A stretch of DNA of 43,938 nucleotides, from contig JACRFZ010000110.1 of the NCBI GenBank assembly GCA_016212515.1, forward strand, positions 1-43,938, read 5' to 3'. This stretch comes from Candidatus Melainabacteria bacterium. GTDB lineage: Bacteria; Cyanobacteriota; Vampirovibrionia; Obscuribacterales; Obscuribacteraceae. Numbering within the stretch: position 1 is the stretch's first letter; each line of letters starts with the position of its first letter. Shown here piece after piece: positions 16,212 to 24,123 of the stretch. A program made the translations under genes and the position numbers. The notes under the pieces are model-generated. The model had not been told where the DNA came from. It did not search any database and saw only the letters and a program-made list of their open reading frames with translations.

Positions 16212-17531
16212 ATGCAAGGTACGCTTGAGAAGGGCGATTGGCGCGCCGACTACGAAAGGAAAAAGTGCTCGGCGGACGAAGCCGTCAGGGTCATTCAGAG
16301 CGGCGATCATGTTTATGTCCATTCCAATGCGGCCGTGCCCGAATGCCTGGTAGACGCCATGGTGGGGCGGGCGTCCGAATTGCGCGATGTTACCGTTTTG
16401 CACCTTTTGACCCTGGGAAAGGCTGAATACGCCCAGGAGCAATATCAAGACTCTTTTCGCGTCAAAGCCCTCTTCATCGGCAAAAATATTCGCGACGCCG
16501 TCAATGATGGGCGGGCCGAATACATGCCCATCTTCTTAAGCGAGATTCCGCGCCTCTTCGAATCGGGGACGGTGCCCGTAGATGTCTGCTTGATTCAGGT
16601 TTCGCCTCCTGATGCTCATGGCTTCTGTAGCTACGGCGTCTCCGTAGACTGCACCATCGCCGCGCGTAAGAAAGCCCGCTTTGTTCTGGCTGAAGTTAAT
16701 AAGCAGATGCCGCGCACACTGGGCCGATCTTTTGTTCATGTGAGCCGTCTCGACCGTATCGTGGAGACCGACCGAACCCTGCCCGAGCTGGTTGAAGAAC
16801 CCTGCTCGGAAGTGGAAGAGCTTATCGGCATGAATGTGGCCACCCTGGTTGAAGACGAAGCCACCATACAGCTTGGTATTGGTACCATTCCCAACGCCGT
16901 TCTGGCCAACCTTGGTGATAAGCGTAACCTGGGCGTGCATAGTGAAATGCTTTCCGACAATATCGTCGACTTGATTGAAAAAGGCATTGTCACCAATGAC
17001 GCTAAGACGGTTCTGCCCGGCAAAGTTGCCGTTAGTTTCGTGCTTGGTACCAGGCGGCTCTATGATTTCCTCGATAACAATCCCATGATTGAGTTCCAGA
17101 CCAGCGACTTTATAAACGATCCCTTTGTCATTTCCCGCAACCACAAAATGACGGCCATCAACTCTGCCCTGCAAGTAGATATTACTGGTCAGGTGGCGGC
17201 TGATTCCATCGGTAGCTATCTCTACAGCGGCTTTGGCGGGCAGGTAGATTTCATCCGTGGTGCATCCCGGGCCCCGGGCGGCAAGGCCATCATCGCCATG
17301 CCCTCCACTGCCCGTGGTGGCACAGTCTCGCGCATCACCACTTCCCTTTCGCCCGGTAGTGGTGTGGTCACCACTCGGGCCGACGTGCATTATGTGGTAA
17401 CCGAATACGGTGTGGCTCAACTTTACGGACGCAGCTTGAAAGAGCGTACTAAAGAGCTTATCCGCATTGCCCACCCTGCTTTTCGCGAAGAACTGGAGCA
17501 CGGCTGCCGGGGTCTTTCCTGGCTTTCTTAA
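16212..17531 (+). CDS. Acetyl-CoA hydrolase / 4-hydroxybutyrate CoA-transferase family protein
   Basis: 439 residues, the normal length. Motifs: IQLGIGTIPNAVL, the GVHSEMLSD motif with the probable catalytic Glu245 (forms the glutamyl-CoA thioester in this family), GGQVDFIRGASRAPGGKAIIAMPST, and the C-terminal VTEYGVAQLYGRSLKERTKELIRIAHP. It moves CoA between short acyl-CoAs and acids such as acetate, butyrate or 4-hydroxybutyrate. It starts 13 bases after hydA with GAAGGGAAG as ribosome binding site, so it is the last gene of the hydrogenase operon. Together these would dispose of reducing power as H2 and carbon as acids. Exact substrate cannot be read. Confidence 0.88.
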   Translation: MQGTLEKGDWRADYERKKCSADEAVRVIQSGDHVYVHSNAAVPECLVDAMVGRASELRDVTVLHLLTLGKAEYAQEQYQDSFRVKALFIGKNIRDAVNDGRAEYMPIFLSEIPRLFESGTVPVDVCLIQVSPPDAHGFCSYGVSVDCTIAARKKARFVLAEVNKQMPRTLGRSFVHVSRLDRIVETDRTLPELVEEPCSEVEELIGMNVATLVEDEATIQLGIGTIPNAVLANLGDKRNLGVHSEMLSDNIVDLIEKGIVTNDAKTVLPGKVAVSFVLGTRRLYDFLDNNPMIEFQTSDFINDPFVISRNHKMTAINSALQVDITGQVAADSIGSYLYSGFGGQVDFIRGASRAPGGKAIIAMPSTARGGTVSRITTSLSPGSGVVTTRADVHYVVTEYGVAQLYGRSLKERTKELIRIAHPAFREELEHGCRGLSWLS

Positions 17532-17582
17532 GACGGGCGCGCGAGACGGGAGTAGTGGATTGCATGCCATCCATTAGATGAT

Positions 17583-17960
17583 TCAGGAGTCAACGACGAC
17601 AGTACTTCTTAGCCAGGGCACGAGCTCGTCAAAGCTAAACTTTCCACTTGCATACAACCCTGAAATAAAGGCGTAGGTTTCGTCGGCGCTAGCCGTCAAA
17701 TGACCGCCGTTGATTGTAAGAAATGTATAGGTCACGGCAAAGGCTGCACGCTTGTTGCCGTCAATGAATGGATGGTTCTGTGCCATACTTTCCCAAAGAG
17801 CGGCAGCTTCCTCGATTAGATCGGCATAGTAGCCGGTCTGGGGGCGGAAAAGCGCAGACTCTAGAAGCCCCAGGTCACGTACTCCTGGTCTACCGCCATA
17901 ACGTTCTATCTGGTCTCTATGAATGGTGAGAGCTTCCAGCAGCGTTAGGTAGTCGCTCAT
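17583..17960 (-). CDS. doc: Doc-type (Fic fold) toxin
   Basis: 125 residues, typical of Doc. The active-site motif is HPFIDGNKR (63-71): the Fic His is present, and Lys replaces the second Gly of the Fic GNGR motif, as in P1 Doc, which phosphorylates EF-Tu rather than adding AMP. GGRPGVRDLGLLESAL (22-37) is the typical N-terminal block. Its ATG overlaps the antitoxin stop (ATGA). It converges on the CoA-transferase with a 51-base gap. Growth-arresting toxin neutralised by the upstream antitoxin; activity is inferred from the family. Confidence 0.92.
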   Translation of the reverse strand: MSDYLTLLEALTIHRDQIERYGGRPGVRDLGLLESALFRPQTGYYADLIEEAAALWESMAQNHPFIDGNKRAAFAVTYTFLTINGGHLTASADETYAFISGLYASGKFSFDELVPWLRSTVVVDS

Positions 17961-18184
17961 TTAGCGAGCTTCTTGTATAGTTCTCCGTACTTATCGTGGC
18001 TTGCAAGATAAGCACCCATCACATGCGCACGCGGGCGGCCGGTCTTGCGCTTCTCGATAAGATCTGCCAGCGCCTCATCAATAAGGGCCTGGAGTTGTCG
18101 ACCTTCATCTTTTGCAAGCGCTCGGATAGAAGCAAGGATTTCTGAGTCTACCTGCGTTGCAAATTTTTCTCTTGCCTTGGACAT
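17957..18184 (-). CDS. Ribbon-helix-helix antitoxin of the Doc pair
   Basis: 75 residues from the ATG at 18184, which has GAGG (complement of 18191-18194) six bases upstream; a GTG at 18196 would add four residues. The first half has an RHH pattern: EKFATQVDSEILASIRALAKDEGRQ followed by a helix, for DNA binding and dimerisation. The C-terminal part (GRPRAHVMGAYLASHDKYGELYKKLAK) would be the flexible toxin-binding tail. Doc toxins more often pair with Phd/YefM-type antitoxins, so this is a less usual combination. It probably represses its own promoter through the palindrome at 18215-18234. Confidence 0.85.
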   Translation of the reverse strand: MSKAREKFATQVDSEILASIRALAKDEGRQLQALIDEALADLIEKRKTGRPRAHVMGAYLASHDKYGELYKKLAK

Positions 18185-18214
18185 GGTATACCTCACAACC
18201 GCTTGATCTCAGGC

Positions 18215-18240
18215 TATCATGATGAATCATGATATGTCAA
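18215..18240 (-). promoter_or_regulatory. Promoter and palindromic operator of the toxin-antitoxin operon
   Basis: A perfect TTGACA (-35) is the complement of 18235-18240. Immediately downstream is a 20-base perfect inverted repeat, 18215-18234, with 9-base arms TATCATGAT and ATCATGATA around a GA centre. It fills the -35/-10 spacer and reaches the poorly conserved -10 (GATAGC/ATAGCC region). A bound RHH dimer pair would block RNA polymerase. It is 31 bases upstream of the antitoxin ATG. Confidence 0.75.
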
Positions 18241-18243
18241 GAT

Positions 18244-18268
18244 GCCGGGCGGCCGGGCGAAAAGCCCG
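18244..18268. repeat. 8-base tandem repeat with GC-rich hairpin
   Basis: GCCGGGCG is repeated at 18244-18251 and 18252-18259. The second copy forms a 5-base-pair hairpin CGGGC-gaaaa-GCCCG (18254-18268). A T-rich stretch (18278-18290) lies some 10 bases further on the plus strand, too far for a textbook terminator. The rest of the 18241-18444 interval shows no gene. Confidence 0.45.
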
Positions 18269-18444
18269 CTTGCCGGTTCTTATCTTTTTCTCTGCCGACA
18301 TGGGTCGAAGACTGGTGCACATAGGTTCAGGCTGCTCGTGTCCTGTATTTGGTACATGCCTGTTTCGGGATGCGAAGCGAGATGAAACTTTTTACTGCCG
18401 TGACCGTAATGTAATCTGGTCAGTGGTGCGGGAGTGTCCAGTTT

Positions 18445-19443
18445 ATGAAAAGACTCGGTTTTATCACCCTTTCTTTAGCTGCAGCAGCAGCAATGGCTGT
18501 TTTGCCGGTGGCAACTTCGCTTGCCTTCGCCTCTCCGCTGGAGCCTGCTGCCATGCACGGTCGGAAAGTACCGAGGCAGTGGTCGGGAGCAAAAGCTCCC
18601 GAATTGGTTGAGACCACTGTAAACGGGGTGAAGCGCTCCTACTATTTATATGTCCCGGCTGAGGCGGCCTTGCCGGCACCGGTGGTCTTTCTCTTTCACG
18701 GCGGCGGCGGTAATGCCTGGAGTGTTGATTATCATGTCGGCGGTATGGCGAAACTCGCCGATGAGAAGGCGTTTGTTCTTGTTTGCCCTGAGGGTACCGA
18801 CCACCAGTGGAATGATGGGCGAGAAGTGGAAGGTCGAACCAAGGGCGACGATGTTGCTTTTATTGATAAGGTTATCGATAATCTGGTTTCAAAAAAGGTC
18901 GCCGATTCTTCTCGGATTTATTCCTGCGGAATTAGCAACGGTGGCTTTTTCAGCCAGTATCTCGCCCAAAAGTTGAAGGGCAAGATAACGGCAGTAGCCA
19001 GCGTCGCTGCCTCCGTTTCGGAAGTCATGGCAGCAAGTTCCATGAGTCGGGAACCCATAATGTTTGTGCTGGGAGACAATGATCCACTGGTTCCGTTTAA
19101 AGGTGGTCGAGTGGGCGGCAAACTGATAAGGAAGAGCCGGGGCTCGGTCATTCCATTCGATAGTGCAATAGAAGCTTATCGCAGTGCCAATAGTGCCGGT
19201 GCCCTCACCCTGCAGAAGCAACTACCCGACCTTGCCCCTGCCGATGCATGCCGGGCAAGCGTCATGCGTTATGGAGCGGAGGGAGATCCGGCCGAAGTGT
19301 TGGTATATAAAATTGACGGCGGTGGTCATACCTGGCCTCAGGGCTTGCAGTATTTGCCGGCCGCTCTGGTCGGTCCGGTTTGCCAGGATTTCAATTGTAA
19401 CGAGGCTATATGGAGCTTCTTCAGCACTCACCGGAGGCAATGA
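18445..19443 (+). CDS. Secreted alpha/beta hydrolase, LpqC/PHB depolymerase-like esterase
   Basis: 332 residues with a classical signal peptide (first 30 residues, Ala-rich core, ending AFASP). The hydrolase domain has the oxyanion HGGGG near residue 87, the nucleophile Ser164 in CGISNGGF, a probable acid Asp213 in DNDPLVPF, and His295 in GGGHTWP. This arrangement is that of the LpqC/feruloyl esterase/poly(3-hydroxybutyrate) depolymerase family (carbohydrate esterase 1-like). It is expected in periplasm or outside the cell, cleaving esters of polymer or plant origin. GGGAG lies about 11 bases before the ATG. Substrate cannot be told. Confidence 0.85.
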   Translation: MKRLGFITLSLAAAAAMAVLPVATSLAFASPLEPAAMHGRKVPRQWSGAKAPELVETTVNGVKRSYYLYVPAEAALPAPVVFLFHGGGGNAWSVDYHVGGMAKLADEKAFVLVCPEGTDHQWNDGREVEGRTKGDDVAFIDKVIDNLVSKKVADSSRIYSCGISNGGFFSQYLAQKLKGKITAVASVAASVSEVMAASSMSREPIMFVLGDNDPLVPFKGGRVGGKLIRKSRGSVIPFDSAIEAYRSANSAGALTLQKQLPDLAPADACRASVMRYGAEGDPAEVLVYKIDGGGHTWPQGLQYLPAALVGPVCQDFNCNEAIWSFFSTHRRQ

Positions 19444-19530
19444 TTCGGTTTCGGTGGCTTGCAATTCAGTTCTTCGAATTGGTTTGTGCCGGGTGGTAAA
19501 ATTTCTGCACTGAGGGAGCGAAGTGTTAGA

Positions 19531-20499
19531 GTGAAAATAGTCATACCGGGCGGTTCCGGTGAGCTTGGCACCATTATTGGCAGTGCCTTTGCCGAAAGCG
19601 GTTACGAGGTAGTGATTCTCAGTCGCTCAAATAGTTCCACAGAAGAAAAAGGCATAACTTATGTTCAGTGGGACGGTGTTTCTCCCGGCCCCTGGATGCA
19701 ACAGATAGACGGCAGCGACCTGGTTTTCAACCTGGCCGGACGCTCGGTCAATTGTCGCTATACTGATGCCACCCGCCAGGAAATAATGGAATCTCGGGTC
19801 TTATCAACCAGGGCGGTAGGTCGGGCCATTGAGATAGCTGATAATCCGCCGCCTCTATGGATCAATATGAGCACAGCTACAATCTATGCTCACTCTTATG
19901 ATAAAGGCAATGATGAGTTTACTGGTATCATCGGTGGTGAAGAGCCGAGCGCGCCTAAGTCCTGGGGCTTTTCCATCAAGGTAGCGAAAGCCTGGGAGGA
20001 AGCCGTAGACAATGCTTTCGTTCCAGGCATTGTTCGCAAAGTTAAACTTAGAAGCGCGGTAGTGATGACCCCTGATCCCGGTGGACCGTTTAGTATAATG
20101 TCCAAGCTTGTGCGCCTGGGCTTGGGTGGTAAGAATGCTTCCGGCAAGCAGATGATCTCCTGGATTTCAGACAAAGACTTCATCAAGTCCATATTTTTCA
20201 TTTTAAATAACCCGCAGCTAGAAGACATAGTCAATGTCACTAGCCCCAATCCACTTGCTAATGCAGACTTTATGAGGATATTGAGAGAAGCCTGGGGGAA
20301 ACCAATCGGACTGCCCGCTGCCCAATGGATGCTCTCAATTGGTGCTGTACTACTCAAGACAGAGACCGAACTGGTGCTCAAGAGTCGCTATGTTTTACCT
20401 GGAAAACTTCTCCAAGCGGGTTTTACCTTTGACCAGGCCCAGTGGCCGGAGGCAGCGGCAGATCTGGTGGAACGCGCTAGAGGATCAAAAAGCCATTGA
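19531..20499 (+). CDS. TIGR01777 family NAD(P)-dependent epimerase/reductase (SDR39U1-like)
   Basis: 322 residues from GTG at 19531, which puts the nucleotide-binding KIVIPGGSGELG at the N-terminus; the open frame runs 24 codons further up, but that overlaps the esterase tail region and is not protein-like. Other family blocks: VFNLAGRSVNCRY, a SRVLSTRAVGRAI helix, MSTATIYAHS, RSAVVMTPDPGGPF and the MISWISDKDFIKSIFFIL block. It belongs to extended short-chain dehydrogenases; cytoplasmic, substrate unknown. GAGGGAG lies about 12 bases before the start. Confidence 0.87.
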   Translation: MKIVIPGGSGELGTIIGSAFAESGYEVVILSRSNSSTEEKGITYVQWDGVSPGPWMQQIDGSDLVFNLAGRSVNCRYTDATRQEIMESRVLSTRAVGRAIEIADNPPPLWINMSTATIYAHSYDKGNDEFTGIIGGEEPSAPKSWGFSIKVAKAWEEAVDNAFVPGIVRKVKLRSAVVMTPDPGGPFSIMSKLVRLGLGGKNASGKQMISWISDKDFIKSIFFILNNPQLEDIVNVTSPNPLANADFMRILREAWGKPIGLPAAQWMLSIGAVLLKTETELVLKSRYVLPGKLLQAGFTFDQAQWPEAAADLVERARGSKSH

Positions 20500-20545
20500 G
20501 CCTGTAAGCGGCGCGGTTTGCAGAAGCTTTCGGGGAGATTCCAAA

Positions 20546-21202
20546 TTAGTTGGTCTTTAAATCTTTAAACCACATTTTCGAGCAGGTGGTTTTTGGAAAG
20601 CTGCCGACAAGTTCATCGGGAAGACCTTGTGGTTTTTCCTTTGGAATATCCAATTTTCGCTGCGTTTCGAACTTGCGAATCAAAAAGTCCGATTGACTGA
20701 TGAAATAAGTCCCGACCCATGGCGGATTTGAGAGCAGTACTATAACTCTATAGCACTCCAGATCATTGACGATTGCAGTGCCATCTAGTTTCGCCATGGT
20801 TACCGAATGCAGGCTGAAGAAGTTTGGGAGAGGTGTAGCATCTACCAACAGTAATGGCGGGATGATCAACCCTACGTCTCCACCACCACCGGCTCCGGCT
20901 ATCATCAAAGCCTGCTCTGGTGAACACGTCTTTCGGACTTTTTGCTTTACTTTGAGCAAGGCTTTCTTGTTGGTACATAGCTCTATAGTGTCGGCAATTC
21001 TTGAGAAAAGGCTGTCGGGCTTTCCCAGCCAACTTAAAGTCAATCCGGTGGTTTTGGAATAGCGCGTCTCAAATGTTATCGAGTTTGAAATTTCGGAAGA
21101 GTCGGCTTCAATCGATTTACTGCTTACGTAGCCGTGGTCCTCATAAAAGTCCAGGTTTCGATAGACATCTATACTGGCTTTGATAATTGAGCTTACATCC
21201 AT
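20546..21202 (-). CDS. LolA/DUF2092-like protein lacking a signal peptide
   Basis: 218 residues from the ATG at 21202. The pattern ASIDVYRNLDFYEDHGYV, a following SITFETRYSKTTGLTL strand pair and a late YRVIVL...YFISQSDFLIRKFE block resembles LolA-fold exported proteins that probe a lipid or metal. Relatives begin with a signal peptide, but none is present here: upstream in frame is only the end of the P-type ATPase gene read in another frame, with a GTG at 21253 as sole earlier option. No good ribosome binding site is seen. It may be truncated or a decaying copy. Base composition is more AT-rich than its neighbours. Fold assignment is tentative. Confidence 0.5.
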   Translation of the reverse strand: MDVSSIIKASIDVYRNLDFYEDHGYVSSKSIEADSSEISNSITFETRYSKTTGLTLSWLGKPDSLFSRIADTIELCTNKKALLKVKQKVRKTCSPEQALMIAGAGGGGDVGLIIPPLLLVDATPLPNFFSLHSVTMAKLDGTAIVNDLECYRVIVLLSNPPWVGTYFISQSDFLIRKFETQRKLDIPKEKPQGLPDELVGSFPKTTCSKMWFKDLKTN

Positions 21203-21231
21203 TGGATTCTGTTTTTCGCTCCATCCCCCAA

Positions 21232-24003
21232 CTATGAGCGCCTCTTCCCACACATAGCCTTCAAGGCCAGAAGCAAGTCTGCAGCGATGAATGAGCCCAG
21301 ACCGGTGATCAGTACGGCCAGGGCTTCCTGTCCGTTGAGGGCGTGCATGACCAGCAGTTCCTGGATGGGCCGGCAGTAAACAGCCAGCAGCAAAAGCGCC
21401 AGGGAGGTCAGTACGTTGACCACGGGCCACAGTAACTTGAGCCTTGGCTCCGATGAGTTATTGCCCTTCTTGACGCCCAGCTTGCTTGCCTTGAGCATCC
21501 ACGAAATCGATTGTAAGATGAGCGAAAGGGAAAGAGAGGCGAAAGCCAGGGTCTGGATGTTTTCGCTTGTACGCATTTGGTGCAGGCAGAGCAAGACGGC
21601 TGCTGCCACCACCAGACTGCGCAGGGCGATTTCCAGAGCGACGCTGTTGTTTATCAGTTTGTCATCCTGGCGCCTGGGTGAAAGCGACATGACGTCTACT
21701 TTGGTGCGGCTCATGACGATGGCCAGACCGGGGAAGATGTGCATGATCAAATTGAGCCAGAGTAGTTGCAGGGGCGTAAAGGGTAAGCCGGTATCCAGCA
21801 CCACCGCCAGTGCCACGCAGACCACGGCCGAGAGGCTGGCCGTGAGCAGGTAAGCAATTGCCTTCTGGATATTACCGTAGATGATGCGCCCTTCTTCAAC
21901 GGCTTTTACTATGGTGGCAAAGTTATCGTCGGTAATTACCATGCTGGATGCTTCCCGGGCTAAGGCCGTGCCCGTCTGACCCATGGCTATGCCTATATTG
22001 GCCTGCCGGAGGGCAGGGGCATCGTTGACACCGTCACCGGTCATGGCAACAATTTCGCCGTTGGCTTGCAGGCTTTTCACTACTTTCAGTTTCATCTGTG
22101 GCGTGGCCCGGGCCAGCACTCTTGCTTCTTTCAAGACCTGGCCAAGTTCAGTTTCGCTCATTGCTTCCAGGTCGGTACTACGCAAGATGCATTTGCTTTC
22201 ATCGATAGTCTTCATGTCGCTCAAGAGTTTCAGTTCTTCAGCGATGGCTTTGGCTGTGGCCGGCTGATCGCCTGTCAGCATCAGCACTTTTATGCCGGCC
22301 TTGTGACACTTCTCGATGGCGGCCGGTACTTCTTGTCTGGGTCGGTCGGACATGCCTACCAGACCAAGTAAGGTGATTTCATTCTCAATGTTTTCAACGG
22401 AAATCTCTTCACCCGGGGTGAGCGTCTTGTAACCCACCGCCAGCACTCTCAGACCGCGAGCTGCCAGTTTGCTGTTTTGAGCCAGTAATTCTTGCTTCAT
22501 CTCTTCCGTCAGTTCGCTGGGGCTACCGCCCAGGGCATCCAACTCGATAAACTTGGAGACTTGCAGAACCGTGCCCGGGGAGCCTTTAATGAAGGCGTAG
22601 CGCTTGCTGTCGGGGGCATCGTGGATGGTGCTCATGCGTTTGCGTTCGAGATCGAAAGGTAGGTCTTGTATGCGGGGCCAGGGGCAAAAGTCTGCTTCTG
22701 CAGTTAAGCCGGCCTTGGCTGCGGCGGTTAATAGCGCACCTTCCGTGGGATCGCCGTGGATGTGCCAGACCCCCTCTTCGTCAGCCACCTGTTCGTGCTT
22801 TTCGAGACGGGCGTCATTACAGAGCGCCGCGGCTCTCAGAAGCAGGCGCAGTTCATTGAGAGCGTCGGCGGCTGCCGGTGCGTTGTCATCAAAGTGAGTG
22901 AATTCACCTTCCGGGGCGTAACCCTGACCGGAGACTTTGTAGTGATGGTGACCGAAGACGAGATCGGTTACTACCATCTGGTTTTCAGTGAGAGTGCCGG
23001 TTTTGTCGGTGCAGATTACGGTTGTGCAGCCCAGTGTTTCCACCGCTGCCAGTTGCCGTATTAAAGCCCGGGCGCGCACCATGCGGTGGGTGCCGGCGGT
23101 CAGGGCCAGAGTCGCTACCACGGGCATGCCTTCGGGAATGGCTGCTACAGCCAGGGCTACTGCTGTTTGCAGCATGAGGAAGATGTTTTCCTTGTGCCAG
23201 ATACCGATGGCTGCTATCACTGTGCAGAGCACCACGGTCAGGAGAGTCAATTGTTTGCCCAGTTCTTCCAGTCCGTTTTCCAGAGGGGTGCGCCCGGAGG
23301 CGGCCTCGGTGAGGAGGATACCCAGTTGACCCAGTTTGGTATTGTTACCGGTGGCATAAACAATGGCTCTGCCGCGGCCCGACAGTACCAGGGTACCCTG
23401 GAAAAGTTGGGTGGACTCCGGTGGATTGTCAGGCCCTGGCTCTTCTGTTTTGTAGACCGATTCGCTCTCCCCGGTCATGGCCGATTCGTCGGCCGACAAC
23501 GAAGAGGCTTCGATGATGCGCAGGTCGGCCGGTACTCTATCGCCGCTGTCGAGAATGACCACGTCGCCAGGTACAAGCTCCGAAGCGGGCAGGTCTATTT
23601 CTTTGCCGTCCCGCACCGTTCGGGCCGTGGGACCGGCCATGGCTTCCAGGCTTTCCAGGGAAATTTTGGCTTTCAGTTCGGTGGCAAAGCCCACCAGGGC
23701 GTTAATGAGGACGGCTATAAGGATTCCCCAGCCTTGTATATGTTCTTTTGAGACAAAGGAGACGGCTGAGGCCACCAGAAGCAGTATGACAACCGTGGAT
23801 TGGAACTGCCTGACAGCCAGGGTGAAGGCGCTCACCCCTTGCCTCTTCGTCATGGCATTTAAGCCGAAGGTCTGCCGGTGTTCCAGCACCTTCTGGCTGG
23901 TTAATCCCGATTGCCGGTCGCTGCCGAAATGTTCGAGCACCTCTTGCACCGGCATAGCGCCAGGGGCGCTTATGGGAGATTTGACCTGGGTGGTCGGTTG
24001 CAT
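21232..24003 (-). CDS. P-type cation-transporting ATPase (P2 type) with atypical transport site
   Basis: 923 residues from the ATG at 24003 (alternatives: ATG 24018, TTG 24051; the last would precede the predicted transcription start). All P-type motifs are present: TGES in the actuator domain, the phosphorylation site CTDKTGTLTENQ, KGSPGTVL for nucleotide binding, MLTGDQPATAKAIA, and MTGDGVNDAPAL. Layout is that of P2A pumps. Compared with SERCA, helix M4 keeps PEG (Glu309 equivalent), but in M5 the Asn768 and Glu771 equivalents are Ser and Ala, and in M6 the NLVTD motif reads NLIMH (Asp800 to His). Ion specificity is therefore uncertain. Divergent from a universal stress protein. Confidence 0.92.
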   Translation of the reverse strand: MQPTTQVKSPISAPGAMPVQEVLEHFGSDRQSGLTSQKVLEHRQTFGLNAMTKRQGVSAFTLAVRQFQSTVVILLLVASAVSFVSKEHIQGWGILIAVLINALVGFATELKAKISLESLEAMAGPTARTVRDGKEIDLPASELVPGDVVILDSGDRVPADLRIIEASSLSADESAMTGESESVYKTEEPGPDNPPESTQLFQGTLVLSGRGRAIVYATGNNTKLGQLGILLTEAASGRTPLENGLEELGKQLTLLTVVLCTVIAAIGIWHKENIFLMLQTAVALAVAAIPEGMPVVATLALTAGTHRMVRARALIRQLAAVETLGCTTVICTDKTGTLTENQMVVTDLVFGHHHYKVSGQGYAPEGEFTHFDDNAPAAADALNELRLLLRAAALCNDARLEKHEQVADEEGVWHIHGDPTEGALLTAAAKAGLTAEADFCPWPRIQDLPFDLERKRMSTIHDAPDSKRYAFIKGSPGTVLQVSKFIELDALGGSPSELTEEMKQELLAQNSKLAARGLRVLAVGYKTLTPGEEISVENIENEITLLGLVGMSDRPRQEVPAAIEKCHKAGIKVLMLTGDQPATAKAIAEELKLLSDMKTIDESKCILRSTDLEAMSETELGQVLKEARVLARATPQMKLKVVKSLQANGEIVAMTGDGVNDAPALRQANIGIAMGQTGTALAREASSMVITDDNFATIVKAVEEGRIIYGNIQKAIAYLLTASLSAVVCVALAVVLDTGLPFTPLQLLWLNLIMHIFPGLAIVMSRTKVDVMSLSPRRQDDKLINNSVALEIALRSLVVAAAVLLCLHQMRTSENIQTLAFASLSLSLILQSISWMLKASKLGVKKGNNSSEPRLKLLWPVVNVLTSLALLLLAVYCRPIQELLVMHALNGQEALAVLITGLGSFIAADLLLALKAMCGKRRS

Positions 24004-24050
24004 GGTTACAATTCTCATGGCTATGGTCAGCCAGTTAATTAGACCATGCA

Positions 24051-24087
24051 ATTATGTCTTAACTGCTAGAATTGTGAATCAATCTAG
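24051..24087 (-). promoter_or_regulatory. ATPase promoter with an imperfect dyad between divergent genes
   Basis: On the minus strand TTCACA (complement of 24073-24078) and CATAAT (complement of 24051-24056) are spaced by 16 bases, a good sigma-70-like promoter for the ATPase. Overlapping the -35 is an inverted repeat with one bulged base: CTAGAATTG (24066-24074) and CAATCTAG (24080-24087). It lies about 40 bases before the third stress protein's start on the other strand, so one regulator could control both. No exact FNR, CRP or Rex consensus is met. Confidence 0.5.
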
Positions 24088-24123
24088 ATAAGTAACTCTC
24101 CCTAGTGGGAAAGAGAGCCTCAA

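Noticed and set aside
16536..17570. 344-codon minus-strand open frame opposite the CoA-transferase
   Set aside because: Antisense shadow; the plus strand encodes the full CoA-transferase pattern.
17532..17582. Terminator between the CoA-transferase and Doc genes
   Set aside because: TGGAT/ATCCA can pair, but the stem is five base pairs and no T-tract follows on either strand.
18254..18290. Intrinsic terminator at the GC-rich hairpin
   Set aside because: The stem is only 5 base pairs and the T-rich run begins about 10 bases later; no gene on the plus strand ends nearby.
18219..18611. 130-codon plus-strand open frame before the secreted esterase
   Set aside because: It starts inside the toxin-antitoxin operator and overlaps the esterase signal peptide in another frame; Cys/Arg-rich translation looks random.
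24066..24087. FNR or Rex binding site between the ATPase and stress protein
   Set aside because: TTGTGAATCAA is close to such sites, but the half-site spacing does not fit TTGAT-N4-ATCAA or TTGTGA-N6-TCACAA, so no regulator was assigned.
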